DNA of 34,709 nucleotides, taken from positions 1 to 34,709 of the forward strand of contig JAQBUI010000046.1 of the NCBI GenBank assembly GCA_027624035.1. Direction: 5' to 3'. This stretch comes from Pseudomonadota bacterium (GTDB lineage Bacteria; Pseudomonadota; Gammaproteobacteria; Pseudomonadales; Azotimanducaceae). The stretch's first letter is position 1, and every line of letters begins with the position of its first letter. Shown in pieces: positions 1-9,581 of this stretch. Made by a program: the position numbers and the translations under genes. A model generated the notes under the pieces. That model ran no database searches, was not told where the DNA came from, and was given only the letters and a program-made list of their open reading frames with translations.

Positions 1-217
1 CCCTTGATCCGCAGAAATGCCTTTGACCATCCCCAGACATGCCGTTTATTCTTCTTAGACCCGATCAAGTCGAGTAGAATCAATAATTAAAATATCCAAC
101 GCTCAATGGTTTCTATGGTTCTATGGTGCTGACAACATTGACTAATGTATCAACGAGAAATTTATCAACGGGCTGGATCACGCGAAGTGCAGCTCTGCGT
201 GAAGAGGATTTTATCCA
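1..217. other. Left-edge region with no gene seen
   Basis: I see no convincing coding sequence here. The stretch around 75-100 is AT-rich. A TTGACT hexamer at 138-143 lies 17 bases before TTTATC at 161-166, which makes only a weak sigma70-like match, so it is a poor promoter candidate for the downstream plus-strand genes. The end of any gene running in from the left cannot be recognised. Confidence 0.3.
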
Positions 218-478
218 GTGGCGACTAAGCAGGAGTTAAGGCGAAAGTCCAAATCTCTGGTCCTCGGGGACCGGGATGTAAAACCTGTCGATGTAACCTC
301 AGGCGAGTTGTCGATGATGTTTCTTATCTATGCTAAGCTCGTGGGTATTGATCAGGCACGAATGCGAAGGGTCTACATCAAACTGGCCAATGATAACCCG
401 CAGGCTTTAAGTCTGGTGCGAGCCTGGTACGCCGAACACATTACATTTCGTCACCTGGTGAAGAAACTGGCGCCGTGA
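218..478 (+). CDS. Small hypothetical protein, first gene before the export operon
   Basis: This 86-residue protein starts at GTG, with an AGAGGA ribosome-binding sequence about 10 bases upstream. I do not recognise a family. It has no signal peptide, no cysteine and no clear membrane segment. The sequence is basic at the N-terminus (several Lys/Arg in the first 14 residues), and the rest looks mostly helical, with a hydrophobic patch around residues 33-43. It lies 78 bases before the cyclic-nucleotide-binding-domain gene on the same strand, so it may be the first gene of the export operon. It is not a plausible second precursor peptide, because it lacks a Cys/Ser/Thr-rich tail and a Gly-Gly site. 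It could also be a small regulatory or adaptor protein; no function is assigned. Confidence 0.55.
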   Translation: MATKQELRRKSKSLVLGDRDVKPVDVTSGELSMMFLIYAKLVGIDQARMRRVYIKLANDNPQALSLVRAWYAEHITFRHLVKKLAP

Positions 479-556
479 TTCCACGCTGCTTACGAAGATC
501 ATTTCATCCCATCTCAGGTGAACGTCTGAACTGAAATTTTAAAAAACGAGAAAAAA

Positions 557-1096
557 ATGCGAAAGGTCCTCTACATCCTCAGTGAATTTAAAGACCAGGA
601 TATTGACTGGATTGCCGGAGTTGGTGACAAGCAAACGGTACGCGCCGGTGAATCACTGGTTCGTTCCGGTGAACAGATCGACTCCCTGTATATTGTACTC
701 AACGGTCGGTTCGAAGTTTCCATCGGAGGGAGTGCAGGTGTAATCGCTGAGCTCGGGTCCGGTGAAATCGTCGGTGAGTTGTCCTTCCTGGATTCCCGCC
801 CGCCTAGTGCTGATGTGAAAGCGACGGAAGACTCGATTGTCTACTCGATTCCCGCCCGCCGTCTGACCAGCAAGTTCCGTACCGATGAGGGATTTGCCGC
901 ACGCTTTTATCGGGCCTTGGGTGTCTTGTTGTCTGACAGATTGCGTGACACCAGCAGTCAGTTGGCATACGGCGCGGTGAAATCGCTTGATTCCGATAAG
1001 GAGGAGTTCAGCGAAATCTCACCTGATTTGCTCGACAACATGGGGCTGGCAGGGCAGAGGTTCAATGACATATTGTCCAAGCTGTTATCTAAATAG
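557..1096 (+). CDS. Cyclic-nucleotide-binding-domain protein without a DNA-binding domain
   Basis: This 179-residue soluble protein carries one Crp/PKA-type cNMP-binding beta-roll at about residues 20-125. The phosphate-binding cassette region is recognisable: a GEIVGELSF stretch followed by DSRPPSADV. The usual Arg-Ala pair of the cassette is replaced by Pro-Ser-Ala, so genuine cNMP binding is uncertain. After the roll comes a helix and a short acidic tail; there is no helix-turn-helix, so it is not a Crp-type transcription factor. From what I know of such loci, cNMP-domain proteins recur beside NHLP-type bacteriocin exporters, and the permease/ATPase at 4969-7869 has a large N-terminal extension of a related kind. 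A role in gating or sensing for the exporter is inference. The ribosome-binding site is weak (an A-rich stretch). Confidence 0.75.
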   Translation: MRKVLYILSEFKDQDIDWIAGVGDKQTVRAGESLVRSGEQIDSLYIVLNGRFEVSIGGSAGVIAELGSGEIVGELSFLDSRPPSADVKATEDSIVYSIPARRLTSKFRTDEGFAARFYRALGVLLSDRLRDTSSQLAYGAVKSLDSDKEEFSEISPDLLDNMGLAGQRFNDILSKLLSK

Positions 1097-1158
1097 GAAT
1101 AGCAGCGCTATGGGTCACTGCCTTGACACATTCAGCGTGAGCGTCTAGTACCGTGGGT

Positions 1159-2616
1159 ATGTTCCGAGAAAAGGCCCTGGTGAAACTCAAATCACCGGAG
1201 CAGCTTGATGAACCGCTCAGGGTTATTCCCCGATTCAGTCGAATTGCCGGTGTCGCGCTGATGATTGTGGCTGGCTTCTCTATTTTGTGGGGAAGTTTTG
1301 GCGCCATACCTGAATCGGGCAGAGGCCAGGGTATCCTGATCACACCAAATACGGTTGTGCCAATTCAGGCACAGGCGGCCGGTCAGGTCAGTCGCTGGTT
1401 CGTCAAGGTGGGTGAAACCGTCGAGAAAGATCAGATCATCGCAATCCTTGAACAGCAGGAAATCCAGCAGGAATCTGATCATGCAATCGCGAGGCTCGAG
1501 GAGATCAGGCAGCGTAATCAGACCGTCAGTGAGCTACGCAAGCGCTATTGGGATCTGGAAAAGGAGGCCATCGCCGGTAAGGCTGAGAGCCTCACGGAAC
1601 GAATAGAATACCTGCGGGATTTCATCGATAGAACCGTCAAGATCGCCGAAGACGTTAATGCTAACAACATTTCTTTGTTGCGAATTCAGAAAGAAAATCT
1701 GGAGGTGTCACGGGAGTCTGCGCGCAGGCTGACAGCTGAATTGAAACAACGGCTGGAAAGTTACCAGAGACTTCGTGAAGAGAATCTCGCTTCTGACGAC
1801 TCAGTAAAAGATATAGCCCGTCAGTATGATGATGGCGTACTCAATCTGCGTGATCTCGATCTGCAGTTCGAGCAGATGGATCTGCGCCAGGTGGAACTGA
1901 ACGAGAGCTATTTGAACACAAGAAACCAGATCACAACACGTCAAAATCTCCTGGCTGATCTTGAAATTCAACGGCAGGAACTTGAGAATCGCGCAGCCAA
2001 TCTTGAGAAGGTCAACAATGAAGCTGAGTTTCGGGAGCGGAACGAATTCAAGGAACTGGAGCGAACCATTGAAAGAAACCAACGCCGGCTGTCGCTGAAC
2101 CGTGAAGTCAAAGCGGACCGGTCAGGACGTATTCTGGAATTAACGGCTACGGAGGGCGCTTTCGTCGATCAGGGACAGAGGCTCGCGCAGATGGACATTC
2201 GTACCGATTCTGATCGCCTGACTGCTCTTGCGTACTTCCAATCGAAGGATGGTAAACAGATTGAAGAGGGTGAGTTCGTGCGGGTTTCACCGGACACGGT
2301 ATCGCAGAAACAGTACGGCAGTATCGTCGGAAAGGTGGTATCAGTCTCGGAATTTCCGGTAACCACAGAAGCAATCGCCAATTATATCGGGAATACCGCA
2401 GTGGCCGAGAAGTTGACCAATGGCGGCTATGAGATAGAGCTGTTTATTGAGCTTCAGACTAATGAAGACAATTTCACAGGCTTCGAGTGGACGTCAGCCA
2501 GAGGCCCAGAGGTAGCGATAACGGCAGGAACAACAGCCGACATAACGACAACCCTGGAGTATAGACCTCCTATATCTTATGTAATTCCGGTGATTAGAAA
2601 ATGGACAGGTCTGTAA
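1159..2616 (+). CDS. HlyD-type periplasmic adaptor, NHLP bacteriocin secretion protein
   Basis: Membrane fusion protein that would link the inner-membrane ABC exporter to the outer-membrane channel. It is about 485 residues from the ATG at 1159; a GTG two codons earlier, at 1153, is an alternative start. A short cytoplasmic N-terminus is followed by one membrane segment (about residues 28-50), then a lipoyl/biotinyl-like half (around the AAGQVSRWFVKVGETVEKDQ region), a long coiled-coil hairpin rich in Glu, Arg, Gln and Leu (about residues 95-310), the second lipoyl half (SGRILELTATEGAFVDQGQ) and a C-terminal beta domain. This matches the family annotated as NHLP bacteriocin system secretion protein. 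It overlaps the next gene by 16 bases, which indicates translational coupling. A second, longer adaptor is encoded at 7866-9581. Confidence 0.88.
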   Translation: MFREKALVKLKSPEQLDEPLRVIPRFSRIAGVALMIVAGFSILWGSFGAIPESGRGQGILITPNTVVPIQAQAAGQVSRWFVKVGETVEKDQIIAILEQQEIQQESDHAIARLEEIRQRNQTVSELRKRYWDLEKEAIAGKAESLTERIEYLRDFIDRTVKIAEDVNANNISLLRIQKENLEVSRESARRLTAELKQRLESYQRLREENLASDDSVKDIARQYDDGVLNLRDLDLQFEQMDLRQVELNESYLNTRNQITTRQNLLADLEIQRQELENRAANLEKVNNEAEFRERNEFKELERTIERNQRRLSLNREVKADRSGRILELTATEGAFVDQGQRLAQMDIRTDSDRLTALAYFQSKDGKQIEEGEFVRVSPDTVSQKQYGSIVGKVVSVSEFPVTTEAIANYIGNTAVAEKLTNGGYEIELFIELQTNEDNFTGFEWTSARGPEVAITAGTTADITTTLEYRPPISYVIPVIRKWTGL

Positions 2617-4976
2617 TCCTGAATGACCTGAAGACCCGTGCGCTTCAGGCCTTCAAAACATTCACTCGCAACTGGGCGGAATTCCGCGAGTACGCGTTTG
2701 ATAAAGCTGATGATCTGGAACTCTGGTACCGACGTTATCGGGGATTGACTTCGGGTGTTGAACACGAAGAGCGATTCCAGGGTCTCGACATCAAACCGCG
2801 CGCGAAAACCGGCCTGTTACTCCAGTTGGAAGCTGTTGAGTGCGGAGCGGCCGTTCTTGGGATGATCCTCGAGTACCATGGGCGTATTGAACCCCTGTCT
2901 GAATTGCGCCGTGAATGCGGTGTGTCCCGTGACGGCAGCAAAGCGTCAAATATGCTCAAGGCGGCGCGCAAGTACGGACTGAACTGCAAGGGTTTCAAGG
3001 AAAATCTGCAAAGTGCCATGGAGTTGCAGACGCCCTACGTGGTGTTCTGGAACTTTAACCACTTTCTGGTGGTTGAGGGATTTGATCTTGAGCGAGGTAT
3101 TGTTTATATCAACGATCCTGCCCATGGTCATCGCAAGGTCACGGTTGATGAATTCGACGAGAGCTTCACCGGTGTTGTGCTCTTGTTTGAACCCGGTGCC
3201 GAATTTGAAAAAGGTGGCAGCAAGCCCAGTCTTGTGGAAGCGATCTCACGACGACTGATGCACTCACATGAGGCCATCAAGTATTGTCTGCTGGCCGGAT
3301 TGATTCTCACCATTCCCGGATTGATCATCCCTGCCTATACCCAGGTATTTCTCGATTACGTTCTTGGTGAATCAAGGACCGACTGGCTGCGGCCGCTGGT
3401 TATGGCCATGGGTGTGACCATCCTTTTCAAAGGAGCCGCAGAACTCCTGAAATACAAATTTCTCCGGCGATTGAAAATACATCTGTCGGTGGCGATGTCC
3501 AGTGAGTTTTTCTGGCACCTGCTCAAGCTGCCCATGGGGTTCTATTCGCAACGATATAGCGGTGAAATCGCTCTGCGCCAGGAGCTCAATGACAACATGG
3601 CTGACATTCTGTCCGGGAAGCTGGCTGATACTGCCATTAACTGCATCATGATGGTGTTCTATGCATTTCTGATGATGTACTACAATTTCTGGCTGACAAT
3701 GGTCGGGGTCTTTTTCGCACTGCTCAACTTCGTTGCTCTCAGTCTGGTCGGTCAACGGCGGGTGGATGCCAATATTCGGTTGCGCCAGGATTTCGGCAAG
3801 GTCGCCGGGGATACCATTGCGGCGCTGCAATCGATGGAGACCATCAAGGCTTCAGGCCAGGAATCGTCGTTCTTCACCAAATGGGGTGGTCGCTACGCAA
3901 AGGCTGCAAACAGTCTCCAGGAGTTACAGATCGCAACCCAGAGCCTGACGGTTCTGCCGACCCTGTTCAGTTCCCTGACAACGGTTACCATCTACGTTCT
4001 CGGTGGAGTATCAGTGATTCACGGTGATATGACCATTGGTACTCTGGTCGCATTCACCGCGCTAATGAATAATTTCCAGGACCCCATCAAAGACCTCGTA
4101 GACCTCGGCAGTGAAATTCAGGAACTGGAAGGTGACCTTAAACGGCTCGATGATGTGCTGATGACCGATCCTGATGAAGAGGCGGTTGGTGTAAGAGAGG
4201 ACACAGACTCCCCCGACGACTGGCCTTTGCAACTCGCCGGGCAGGTCACCCTGAAGAACATCAAGTTCGGTTACTCTCCTCTCGAACCGCCTTTGTTCGA
4301 GGATGTGAATATCGAAGTTCTACCCGGCAAGAGGGTGGCCTTTGTGGGTGGTAGCGGATCAGGTAAAACGACCCTCGGTCATCTCGTCTGCGGGCTGTAC
4401 AAGCCCTGGGAAGGCGAGGTGCTGTTTGATGGCCATGACCGCAGGGTTATCCCCAGAGCGGTCATGACCAGCTCCTTTGCGGTCGTAAGCCAGGAGGTCT
4501 CGCTGTTTGAAGGCACGGTACGCGACAATCTGACACTTTGGGATAATACAATTCCCGATGACACGTTGAAACGCGCCTTGGAGGATGCTGCCGTGCTCGA
4601 TGTCGTGCTGGCACTGCCCGGTGGTATCGACGGCATGTTGCTCGAGGGCGGCGCGAATCTCAGTGGTGGTCAGCGTCAACGGCTCGAAATCGCCAGGGCA
4701 TTGGTACAGAACCCATCGATCCTGGTATTCGATGAAGCGACCAGCGCACTTGATTCCGAGACCGAGCGAATCATTGATGAACGCCTGCGTTTGCGCGGCT
4801 GTACCTGCATTCTGGTTGCTCACCGTCTCAGCACCATTCGGGATTGCAACGAAATCATTGTTCTTGATAAAGGTAAGATCATCGAACGCGGAACACATAC
4901 TGAACTTTGGGAGGCGAAGGGTCTTTATGCTGATCTGTTGAAAGCAGGTGAGGGTGTGGAGGAAGCAGATGCCTGA
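2601..4976 (+). CDS. NHLP-family peptidase/permease/ATPase exporter (C39 peptidase, PCAT type)
   Basis: Bifunctional exporter that cuts the leader after Gly-Gly and pumps the core peptide out of the cytoplasm. It has 791 residues, normal for peptidase-containing ABC transporters. The C39 peptidase domain spans about residues 65-195, and the triad is visible: Cys81 in VECGAA, His154 in NFNHFLV and Asp172 in NDPAHG. Six membrane helices follow from about residue 225 to 510. The nucleotide-binding domain has Walker A at about 583 (GGSGSGKTT), the LSGGQRQR signature and Walker B (ILVFDEATSALD). Because the triad is intact, this protein is the natural processing enzyme for the precursor at 27040-27408, whose leader ends AVAGG. 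It overlaps the upstream adaptor gene, and its stop overlaps the next start. Confidence 0.95.
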   Translation: MDRSVILNDLKTRALQAFKTFTRNWAEFREYAFDKADDLELWYRRYRGLTSGVEHEERFQGLDIKPRAKTGLLLQLEAVECGAAVLGMILEYHGRIEPLSELRRECGVSRDGSKASNMLKAARKYGLNCKGFKENLQSAMELQTPYVVFWNFNHFLVVEGFDLERGIVYINDPAHGHRKVTVDEFDESFTGVVLLFEPGAEFEKGGSKPSLVEAISRRLMHSHEAIKYCLLAGLILTIPGLIIPAYTQVFLDYVLGESRTDWLRPLVMAMGVTILFKGAAELLKYKFLRRLKIHLSVAMSSEFFWHLLKLPMGFYSQRYSGEIALRQELNDNMADILSGKLADTAINCIMMVFYAFLMMYYNFWLTMVGVFFALLNFVALSLVGQRRVDANIRLRQDFGKVAGDTIAALQSMETIKASGQESSFFTKWGGRYAKAANSLQELQIATQSLTVLPTLFSSLTTVTIYVLGGVSVIHGDMTIGTLVAFTALMNNFQDPIKDLVDLGSEIQELEGDLKRLDDVLMTDPDEEAVGVREDTDSPDDWPLQLAGQVTLKNIKFGYSPLEPPLFEDVNIEVLPGKRVAFVGGSGSGKTTLGHLVCGLYKPWEGEVLFDGHDRRVIPRAVMTSSFAVVSQEVSLFEGTVRDNLTLWDNTIPDDTLKRALEDAAVLDVVLALPGGIDGMLLEGGANLSGGQRQRLEIARALVQNPSILVFDEATSALDSETERIIDERLRLRGCTCILVAHRLSTIRDCNEIIVLDKGKIIERGTHTELWEAKGLYADLLKAGEGVEEADA

Positions 4977-7869
4977 CCAGGACACTATAGCCTCAACCGC
5001 CCGATTCGGCGGAGAGATCAGCGTGCTCATGGGTAATCAAACCCTGGCATTGACCAATCCGAATTCGGCATGGATTGTTCATGAAGGTGCACTTGAACTG
5101 ATCAGTTCTCACTTCGAGAACGGTGAATCAAGCGGTCAGACCCGCCACTTGTTCAAGGTCGGTCAACACCATTTGATCGGTAACCTGACGCCTTCCAGTG
5201 ACAATGAGATAGGGTTGACGGGCATTGCAGTTGGCCGTACGGAGATCGAAGAGGTCCCTATCGAACAGCTGATGCGATTTTTTCTCACCGATCACATGGT
5301 CGCAAGGCTGGTTGACCGGTGGGCGCATCGTCTGGGTCAGTTCATAGTCGGAGGGGGTGAACTGCCAACATCGGCAGAGCACATAGCAAACCCCGGCACC
5401 ATTGAGTTTGGTCGTCAGGACATTATCGCATCAGGTGCTGAAGGCTGCACATGGGGGCGTATCAAGTCCGGTGAACTGCACGTCATGGGCAGCAATGAAC
5501 TGCCGCTGACGTCGGTAGATGACTACTTTATGCTCACTCCCACGCTCTGGATGCAGGTCGCCAATGACGATACAGAGATCGAGTTCTGGGGGCTCGATGC
5601 TATCGATGACCCAGAGGCCATGGCCAGCTCCCTGGCAACACTGCACCGGATTACCGCTTTACACCTGAAGCTGCTTGATGACAGGGAAGCAGAGGCAGAA
5701 CGGCAAAGACGCATAAAGAGTAGTGCTGAAATCAAAATTCGCTCCGATGAGGCTTATGAGAACCTCGCCGGAGTTCTGAATCCGAAAGAGCGCTTCATCC
5801 TCCGGGAGACACCCCTGCTGACCGCATTGGATGTGGTGGGCAAGGCTATGGGTGTGGTGATCGCTCCGCCTGCTGCATCAGAAGATATGAGCCGCGTGTC
5901 AGATCCCCTGGAAGCAATCGCTCGCTCGTCCAGAGTCAGGACACGTATGGTCCTGCTGGGTTATGAATGGTGGGCGCGTGATACCGGCCCGTTGCTGGCT
6001 TATCTGGGAGAAGAGGATAGGGTTCCTGTCGCCTTGCTTCCGGTCGGTGATACCTACCAGATAGTTCATTCAGAAAGGCGGGTACGAGAACCCCTCACCC
6101 AGGATATCCTTGATGACCTTTGCCCCGATGCGTACATCCTGTATCGCTTTCTACCGGGAAAGATGCGCGGTGTATTCGATCTGCTTAAGTTTACCGTTCA
6201 GGGCCGTGTTATCGACATGGCGTTTGTGCTCACTATGGGCACGCTTGCAACCCTGCTCGGCATGGTCGTGCCGAGGGCGACGGGTACCCTCGTTGATACC
6301 GCCATCCCCTCTGCCGATTACGGCTTGCTGTACCAACTCGGGTTGCTCATATTTACCGCAGGAATAACCCAGGTCATCTTTACCTGGACACAAATGATGG
6401 CGACGGTCCGTGTCAGCACCATCGCTGAAGTCGCAGCCCAGGCGGCCATGTGGGACAGGCTACTCAAGTTCAGGCCAACCTTTTTCCGGCAATACTCAAG
6501 TGGCGATTTGCAAACCCGGGTCAATGCTGTCAGCGAGATCAGCAGGGAACTCAGTGGGGCAACGCTGCGCCCGTTGGTGTCGGGTGTGTTGTCCATACTC
6601 AATCTGCTGCTGCTCTGGTACTACAATTGGGAACTGGCCAAGCTGGCCATCTGGATTGGTATCGGTGTTCTGCTCGTCACTCTGTTTATCAGTTATTTTG
6701 TTCGTCAGATGTCGCACAAGCTGCACGATCTGCAAGGTAGCTTTAATGGCATGATGATTCAGATGATTGGCGCGGTAGGCAAACTCCGGGTCGCCGGTGC
6801 CGAGAACAAGGCCTTCAATCACTGGGTTGAAAAGTACACGGCCCAGCTTGAACTCAAGCTGGGCATTCAGCATCTGCAGGACCATATAAAGGTTTTTAAC
6901 AATATTCTGCTGCCTGTGTGCTTGATGCTGTTGTTCTGGAAAGCATCAGATCTGGTTCTCAACAACGAAATTTCAATTGGTGACTTCATCGCTTTCAACA
7001 CGGCATTTATTCTCTATATCAATGGCTGGTCCGACGTCAGTAATACCCTGGTTGGGGTGCTCGATGCCATTGTTAAAGGTAGACGGATTCAGCCGATGCT
7101 GGATGAGACGCCGGAGGTGGCTGATGACGCAAGTGATCCGGGTCGATTGGAGGGCAGCATCGCGATTGAAAATCTCTCTTTTCGCTACTCCGAAGATGGC
7201 CCGCTCATTCTGGACAAGGTGTCATGCGAGATCAATCCTGCGGAATTTGTCGCCTTTGTCGGTGCCTCAGGGTCAGGTAAGTCCACCATACTGCGTATGC
7301 TGCTCGGATTTGAAACGCCCGAGTACGGCCGGGTACTCTACGACGGTCAGGATCTTGCGGGTGTTGATGTGCTTGCAGTACGCAGGCAAATAGGCACGGT
7401 ACTGCAAAACGGGCGCCTGAATGCCGGTAATATTTTCGAGAATATTGCGAACAACGCCAAGATATCCCATGCCGAGGCCTGGGAGGCGGTCGCCGATGCC
7501 GGTATGACTGAAGACGTTGAAGACATGGCGATGGGTATGCACACCATGGTAGCGGAAGCCGGTGCCAACCTGTCAGGTGGACAGAGACAGCGATTACTGA
7601 TCGCGAGAGCACTTGTCACGCGACCTAAAATAGTCATGTTTGATGAGGCAACCAGTGCGCTGGATAACAAAACTCAAGCGCAGGTGAGCGCTGCCTTGGA
7701 TCGCAGGAGCGTCACAAGGGTCGTTATTGCACATCGTCTGAGCACAATTCGAGGTGCTGACCGGATCTACGTTCTTGACAAGGGACGGATCGTGCAATCG
7801 GGTAACTTCGAAACGCTGTCAACTCAAGATGGTATTTTCCGAGACCTGGTCTCAAGGCAAATGGCATGA
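4969..7869 (+). CDS. NHLP bacteriocin export ABC transporter, permease/ATPase subunit with N-terminal domain
   Basis: Second half-transporter of the NHLP export system, 966 residues. I chose the ATG at 4969 because GGAGGA sits 7 bases upstream; GTGs at 4948 and 4954 lie inside the previous gene and lack such a site. The first 400 or so residues form a large cytoplasmic extension that includes a beta-rich, cNMP-domain-like part and no C39 triad. Membrane helices follow at about residues 410-700. The ATPase domain has Walker A at about 765 (GASGSGKST), the LSGGQRQR signature at 868-875 and Walker B (IVMFDEATSALD). In known NHLP clusters this protein is the partner of the peptidase-containing exporter, probably as a heterodimer. 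The stop codon overlaps the next ATG (ATGA). Confidence 0.93.
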   Translation: MPDQDTIASTARFGGEISVLMGNQTLALTNPNSAWIVHEGALELISSHFENGESSGQTRHLFKVGQHHLIGNLTPSSDNEIGLTGIAVGRTEIEEVPIEQLMRFFLTDHMVARLVDRWAHRLGQFIVGGGELPTSAEHIANPGTIEFGRQDIIASGAEGCTWGRIKSGELHVMGSNELPLTSVDDYFMLTPTLWMQVANDDTEIEFWGLDAIDDPEAMASSLATLHRITALHLKLLDDREAEAERQRRIKSSAEIKIRSDEAYENLAGVLNPKERFILRETPLLTALDVVGKAMGVVIAPPAASEDMSRVSDPLEAIARSSRVRTRMVLLGYEWWARDTGPLLAYLGEEDRVPVALLPVGDTYQIVHSERRVREPLTQDILDDLCPDAYILYRFLPGKMRGVFDLLKFTVQGRVIDMAFVLTMGTLATLLGMVVPRATGTLVDTAIPSADYGLLYQLGLLIFTAGITQVIFTWTQMMATVRVSTIAEVAAQAAMWDRLLKFRPTFFRQYSSGDLQTRVNAVSEISRELSGATLRPLVSGVLSILNLLLLWYYNWELAKLAIWIGIGVLLVTLFISYFVRQMSHKLHDLQGSFNGMMIQMIGAVGKLRVAGAENKAFNHWVEKYTAQLELKLGIQHLQDHIKVFNNILLPVCLMLLFWKASDLVLNNEISIGDFIAFNTAFILYINGWSDVSNTLVGVLDAIVKGRRIQPMLDETPEVADDASDPGRLEGSIAIENLSFRYSEDGPLILDKVSCEINPAEFVAFVGASGSGKSTILRMLLGFETPEYGRVLYDGQDLAGVDVLAVRRQIGTVLQNGRLNAGNIFENIANNAKISHAEAWEAVADAGMTEDVEDMAMGMHTMVAEAGANLSGGQRQRLLIARALVTRPKIVMFDEATSALDNKTQAQVSAALDRRSVTRVVIAHRLSTIRGADRIYVLDKGRIVQSGNFETLSTQDGIFRDLVSRQMA

Positions 7870-9581
7870 GCGAGCAGGATCAAAATCAGCACAAAGACAA
7901 ACCGGCGGATGCCCCGGAGGAAGATCTCACCGCCGGGGAGCAGCAGGGTGAGAGCCCTGTCGACGAATCCGTGGTGGAGCCTTCCTGGTGGCAGAAACTG
8001 CTGGTTCAGGTGCGGGCTATTGCTGCGCTTGTGATGGTGAAGCTGCAGCCTCTGCGCAACCGTCTGCAACCATACATCGATGAAGGTGAGAGGCGGATTG
8101 CAGAGCTCAGATATTTCCTGGCTGAAGACATTGCACAAGCAACCAGCATTGACTCACCGGAAGAAATTCATGGTGCATTGAAGGTTGTTTACCGGCGCGA
8201 TTGGATTCCCCTGATCGTGCTTGGGTCGGCCATCGTGTTTACTCTCTTTTACCTGTTTTTCGGCTCTATTCCCATCACCTCCAAAGGGAACGCGATGTTT
8301 GTCACCAGGGGAACCGTTGTGCCATTCCAGGCCTCGGCAAGTGGTCAGATCGGAGAGTGGCGGGTCAAGGTGGGCGATTATGTTACGCAAGGTCAAGTAC
8401 TTGCGTTGCTCGATCAACCCTTGAACCAGAAGCAGCTGGATCAGGAACTGGAGAAGCTGGCAGATCTGAATACGCGTAACGAGGCGATCGCGCAACTGGA
8501 GGCGACTTTCAATCAGCTGGAAAGAGAGTCGATCGTGCAAAAAAGGGTAGTGCTGCAGAATCAGATAGAGTCCCTGCGCACTGAAGTGGCAGCAAGCCGC
8601 AAGCTCGCAAATTCAATTAACGAGCAAAAGCTTGCCTATCTGGCCAAGAACAAGAAGGACGTTGAAACCATGTTGGCGCTGCACGACAAGCGCGAAAAGG
8701 AGTTGACGAACAAGCTTGAAAAGGTGCGAGAACTCAAGAGCAAGCAATTAGCCACGGCTGATGCACTGCTCAGTGCTGAACAGACGCTCAACTCACAGAG
8801 GACCCGTGTGGCCGACCTCAAGGTGCAGTTGTTGCAGTTCAACCTGAAGAGCATTCAAGCGTTGGATAATTACCTCGATGCGACCAATCGCGTTACCCAG
8901 AAGGAAGAAAGCCTGACGGATCTGATACTGCAGCTGGAAGGGCTGAACAATCGAGAAGCGCAGATAGAACAACAGTATTCCGAATCACAGTTCCAGCGTC
9001 AGTTAGAGATTGGTGACATCAACCGGAGTATTGAAAGGCTGCGCCAACAACTGTCCGAAAGCCGCCGGGTACTGAGTGAACACACAGGGCGTATTCTCGA
9101 ATTGACAGCAGGAGAAGGCAAGTTGGTGACCAAGGGGAATCGTCTTGGAACCATTGATGCAGCTAAGGCCGATGCAGTGCTGGAAGCGGTCGCCTATTTC
9201 AAACTTAGCGATGGCAAGAAGATCACGCCGGGAATGCGCATGAGGCTTACGCCCGCGACGGTTCAGCGAGAGAGGTTCGGCGGTCTGCTGGCCGAGGTAA
9301 CAGAAGTGTCTGCCTATCCGGTCACGGCGGATGGTGCAGCGACCGTCATCGGTAATGCATCTGTTGCGCAGAGCCTGACCAAGGACCATCATCAGATCGA
9401 AGTGTTTGCCAGATTGCTGGTCGATGAAGATTCACGGACCGGTTATGAGTGGGATCTTTCTGATGGCCCGCCGATGAAGATTACCAGCGGCACAATTGCC
9501 ACCGCGTTTGTCGATGTAAAGAATCGCCCACCCCTTACGTTTGTGTTACCCGTGCTCAGGAACTGGGAGGGTTTTTTCTAG
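7866..9581 (+). CDS. HlyD-type periplasmic adaptor with a long N-terminal extension
   Basis: Membrane fusion protein of 571 residues, paralogous to the one at 1159-2616. It has an unusually long cytoplasmic N-terminus of about 110 residues, with an acidic Gln/Glu/Asp-rich first 40, then one membrane segment (about 113-135), a lipoyl half (SASGQIGEWRVKVGDYVTQ), a coiled coil of roughly 200 residues (about 185-400) and the second lipoyl half (TGRILELTAGEGKLVTKG). The C-terminal third closely parallels the first adaptor: both share a YEW or FEW motif, a GP-x-x-x-I segment and a PP-I/L-x-F/Y-V-I/L-P end. It overlaps the upstream ABC gene by ATGA and abuts the TolC gene, so the export genes are one transcriptional unit. 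Two adaptors may form a mixed ring or serve the two ABC proteins separately. Confidence 0.9.
   Translation: MSEQDQNQHKDKPADAPEEDLTAGEQQGESPVDESVVEPSWWQKLLVQVRAIAALVMVKLQPLRNRLQPYIDEGERRIAELRYFLAEDIAQATSIDSPEEIHGALKVVYRRDWIPLIVLGSAIVFTLFYLFFGSIPITSKGNAMFVTRGTVVPFQASASGQIGEWRVKVGDYVTQGQVLALLDQPLNQKQLDQELEKLADLNTRNEAIAQLEATFNQLERESIVQKRVVLQNQIESLRTEVAASRKLANSINEQKLAYLAKNKKDVETMLALHDKREKELTNKLEKVRELKSKQLATADALLSAEQTLNSQRTRVADLKVQLLQFNLKSIQALDNYLDATNRVTQKEESLTDLILQLEGLNNREAQIEQQYSESQFQRQLEIGDINRSIERLRQQLSESRRVLSEHTGRILELTAGEGKLVTKGNRLGTIDAAKADAVLEAVAYFKLSDGKKITPGMRMRLTPATVQRERFGGLLAEVTEVSAYPVTADGAATVIGNASVAQSLTKDHHQIEVFARLLVDEDSRTGYEWDLSDGPPMKITSGTIATAFVDVKNRPPLTFVLPVLRNWEGFF

Noticed and set aside
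138-166. TTGACT, 17 bases, TTTATC as a promoter for the export operon
   Set aside because: The -35 hexamer is good, but the -10 hexamer matches consensus at only three positions, so I do not claim it.
4359-5030. 223-residue open frame on the minus strand
   Set aside because: It lies opposite the ATPase domain of the exporter, whose Walker and signature motifs are unambiguous.
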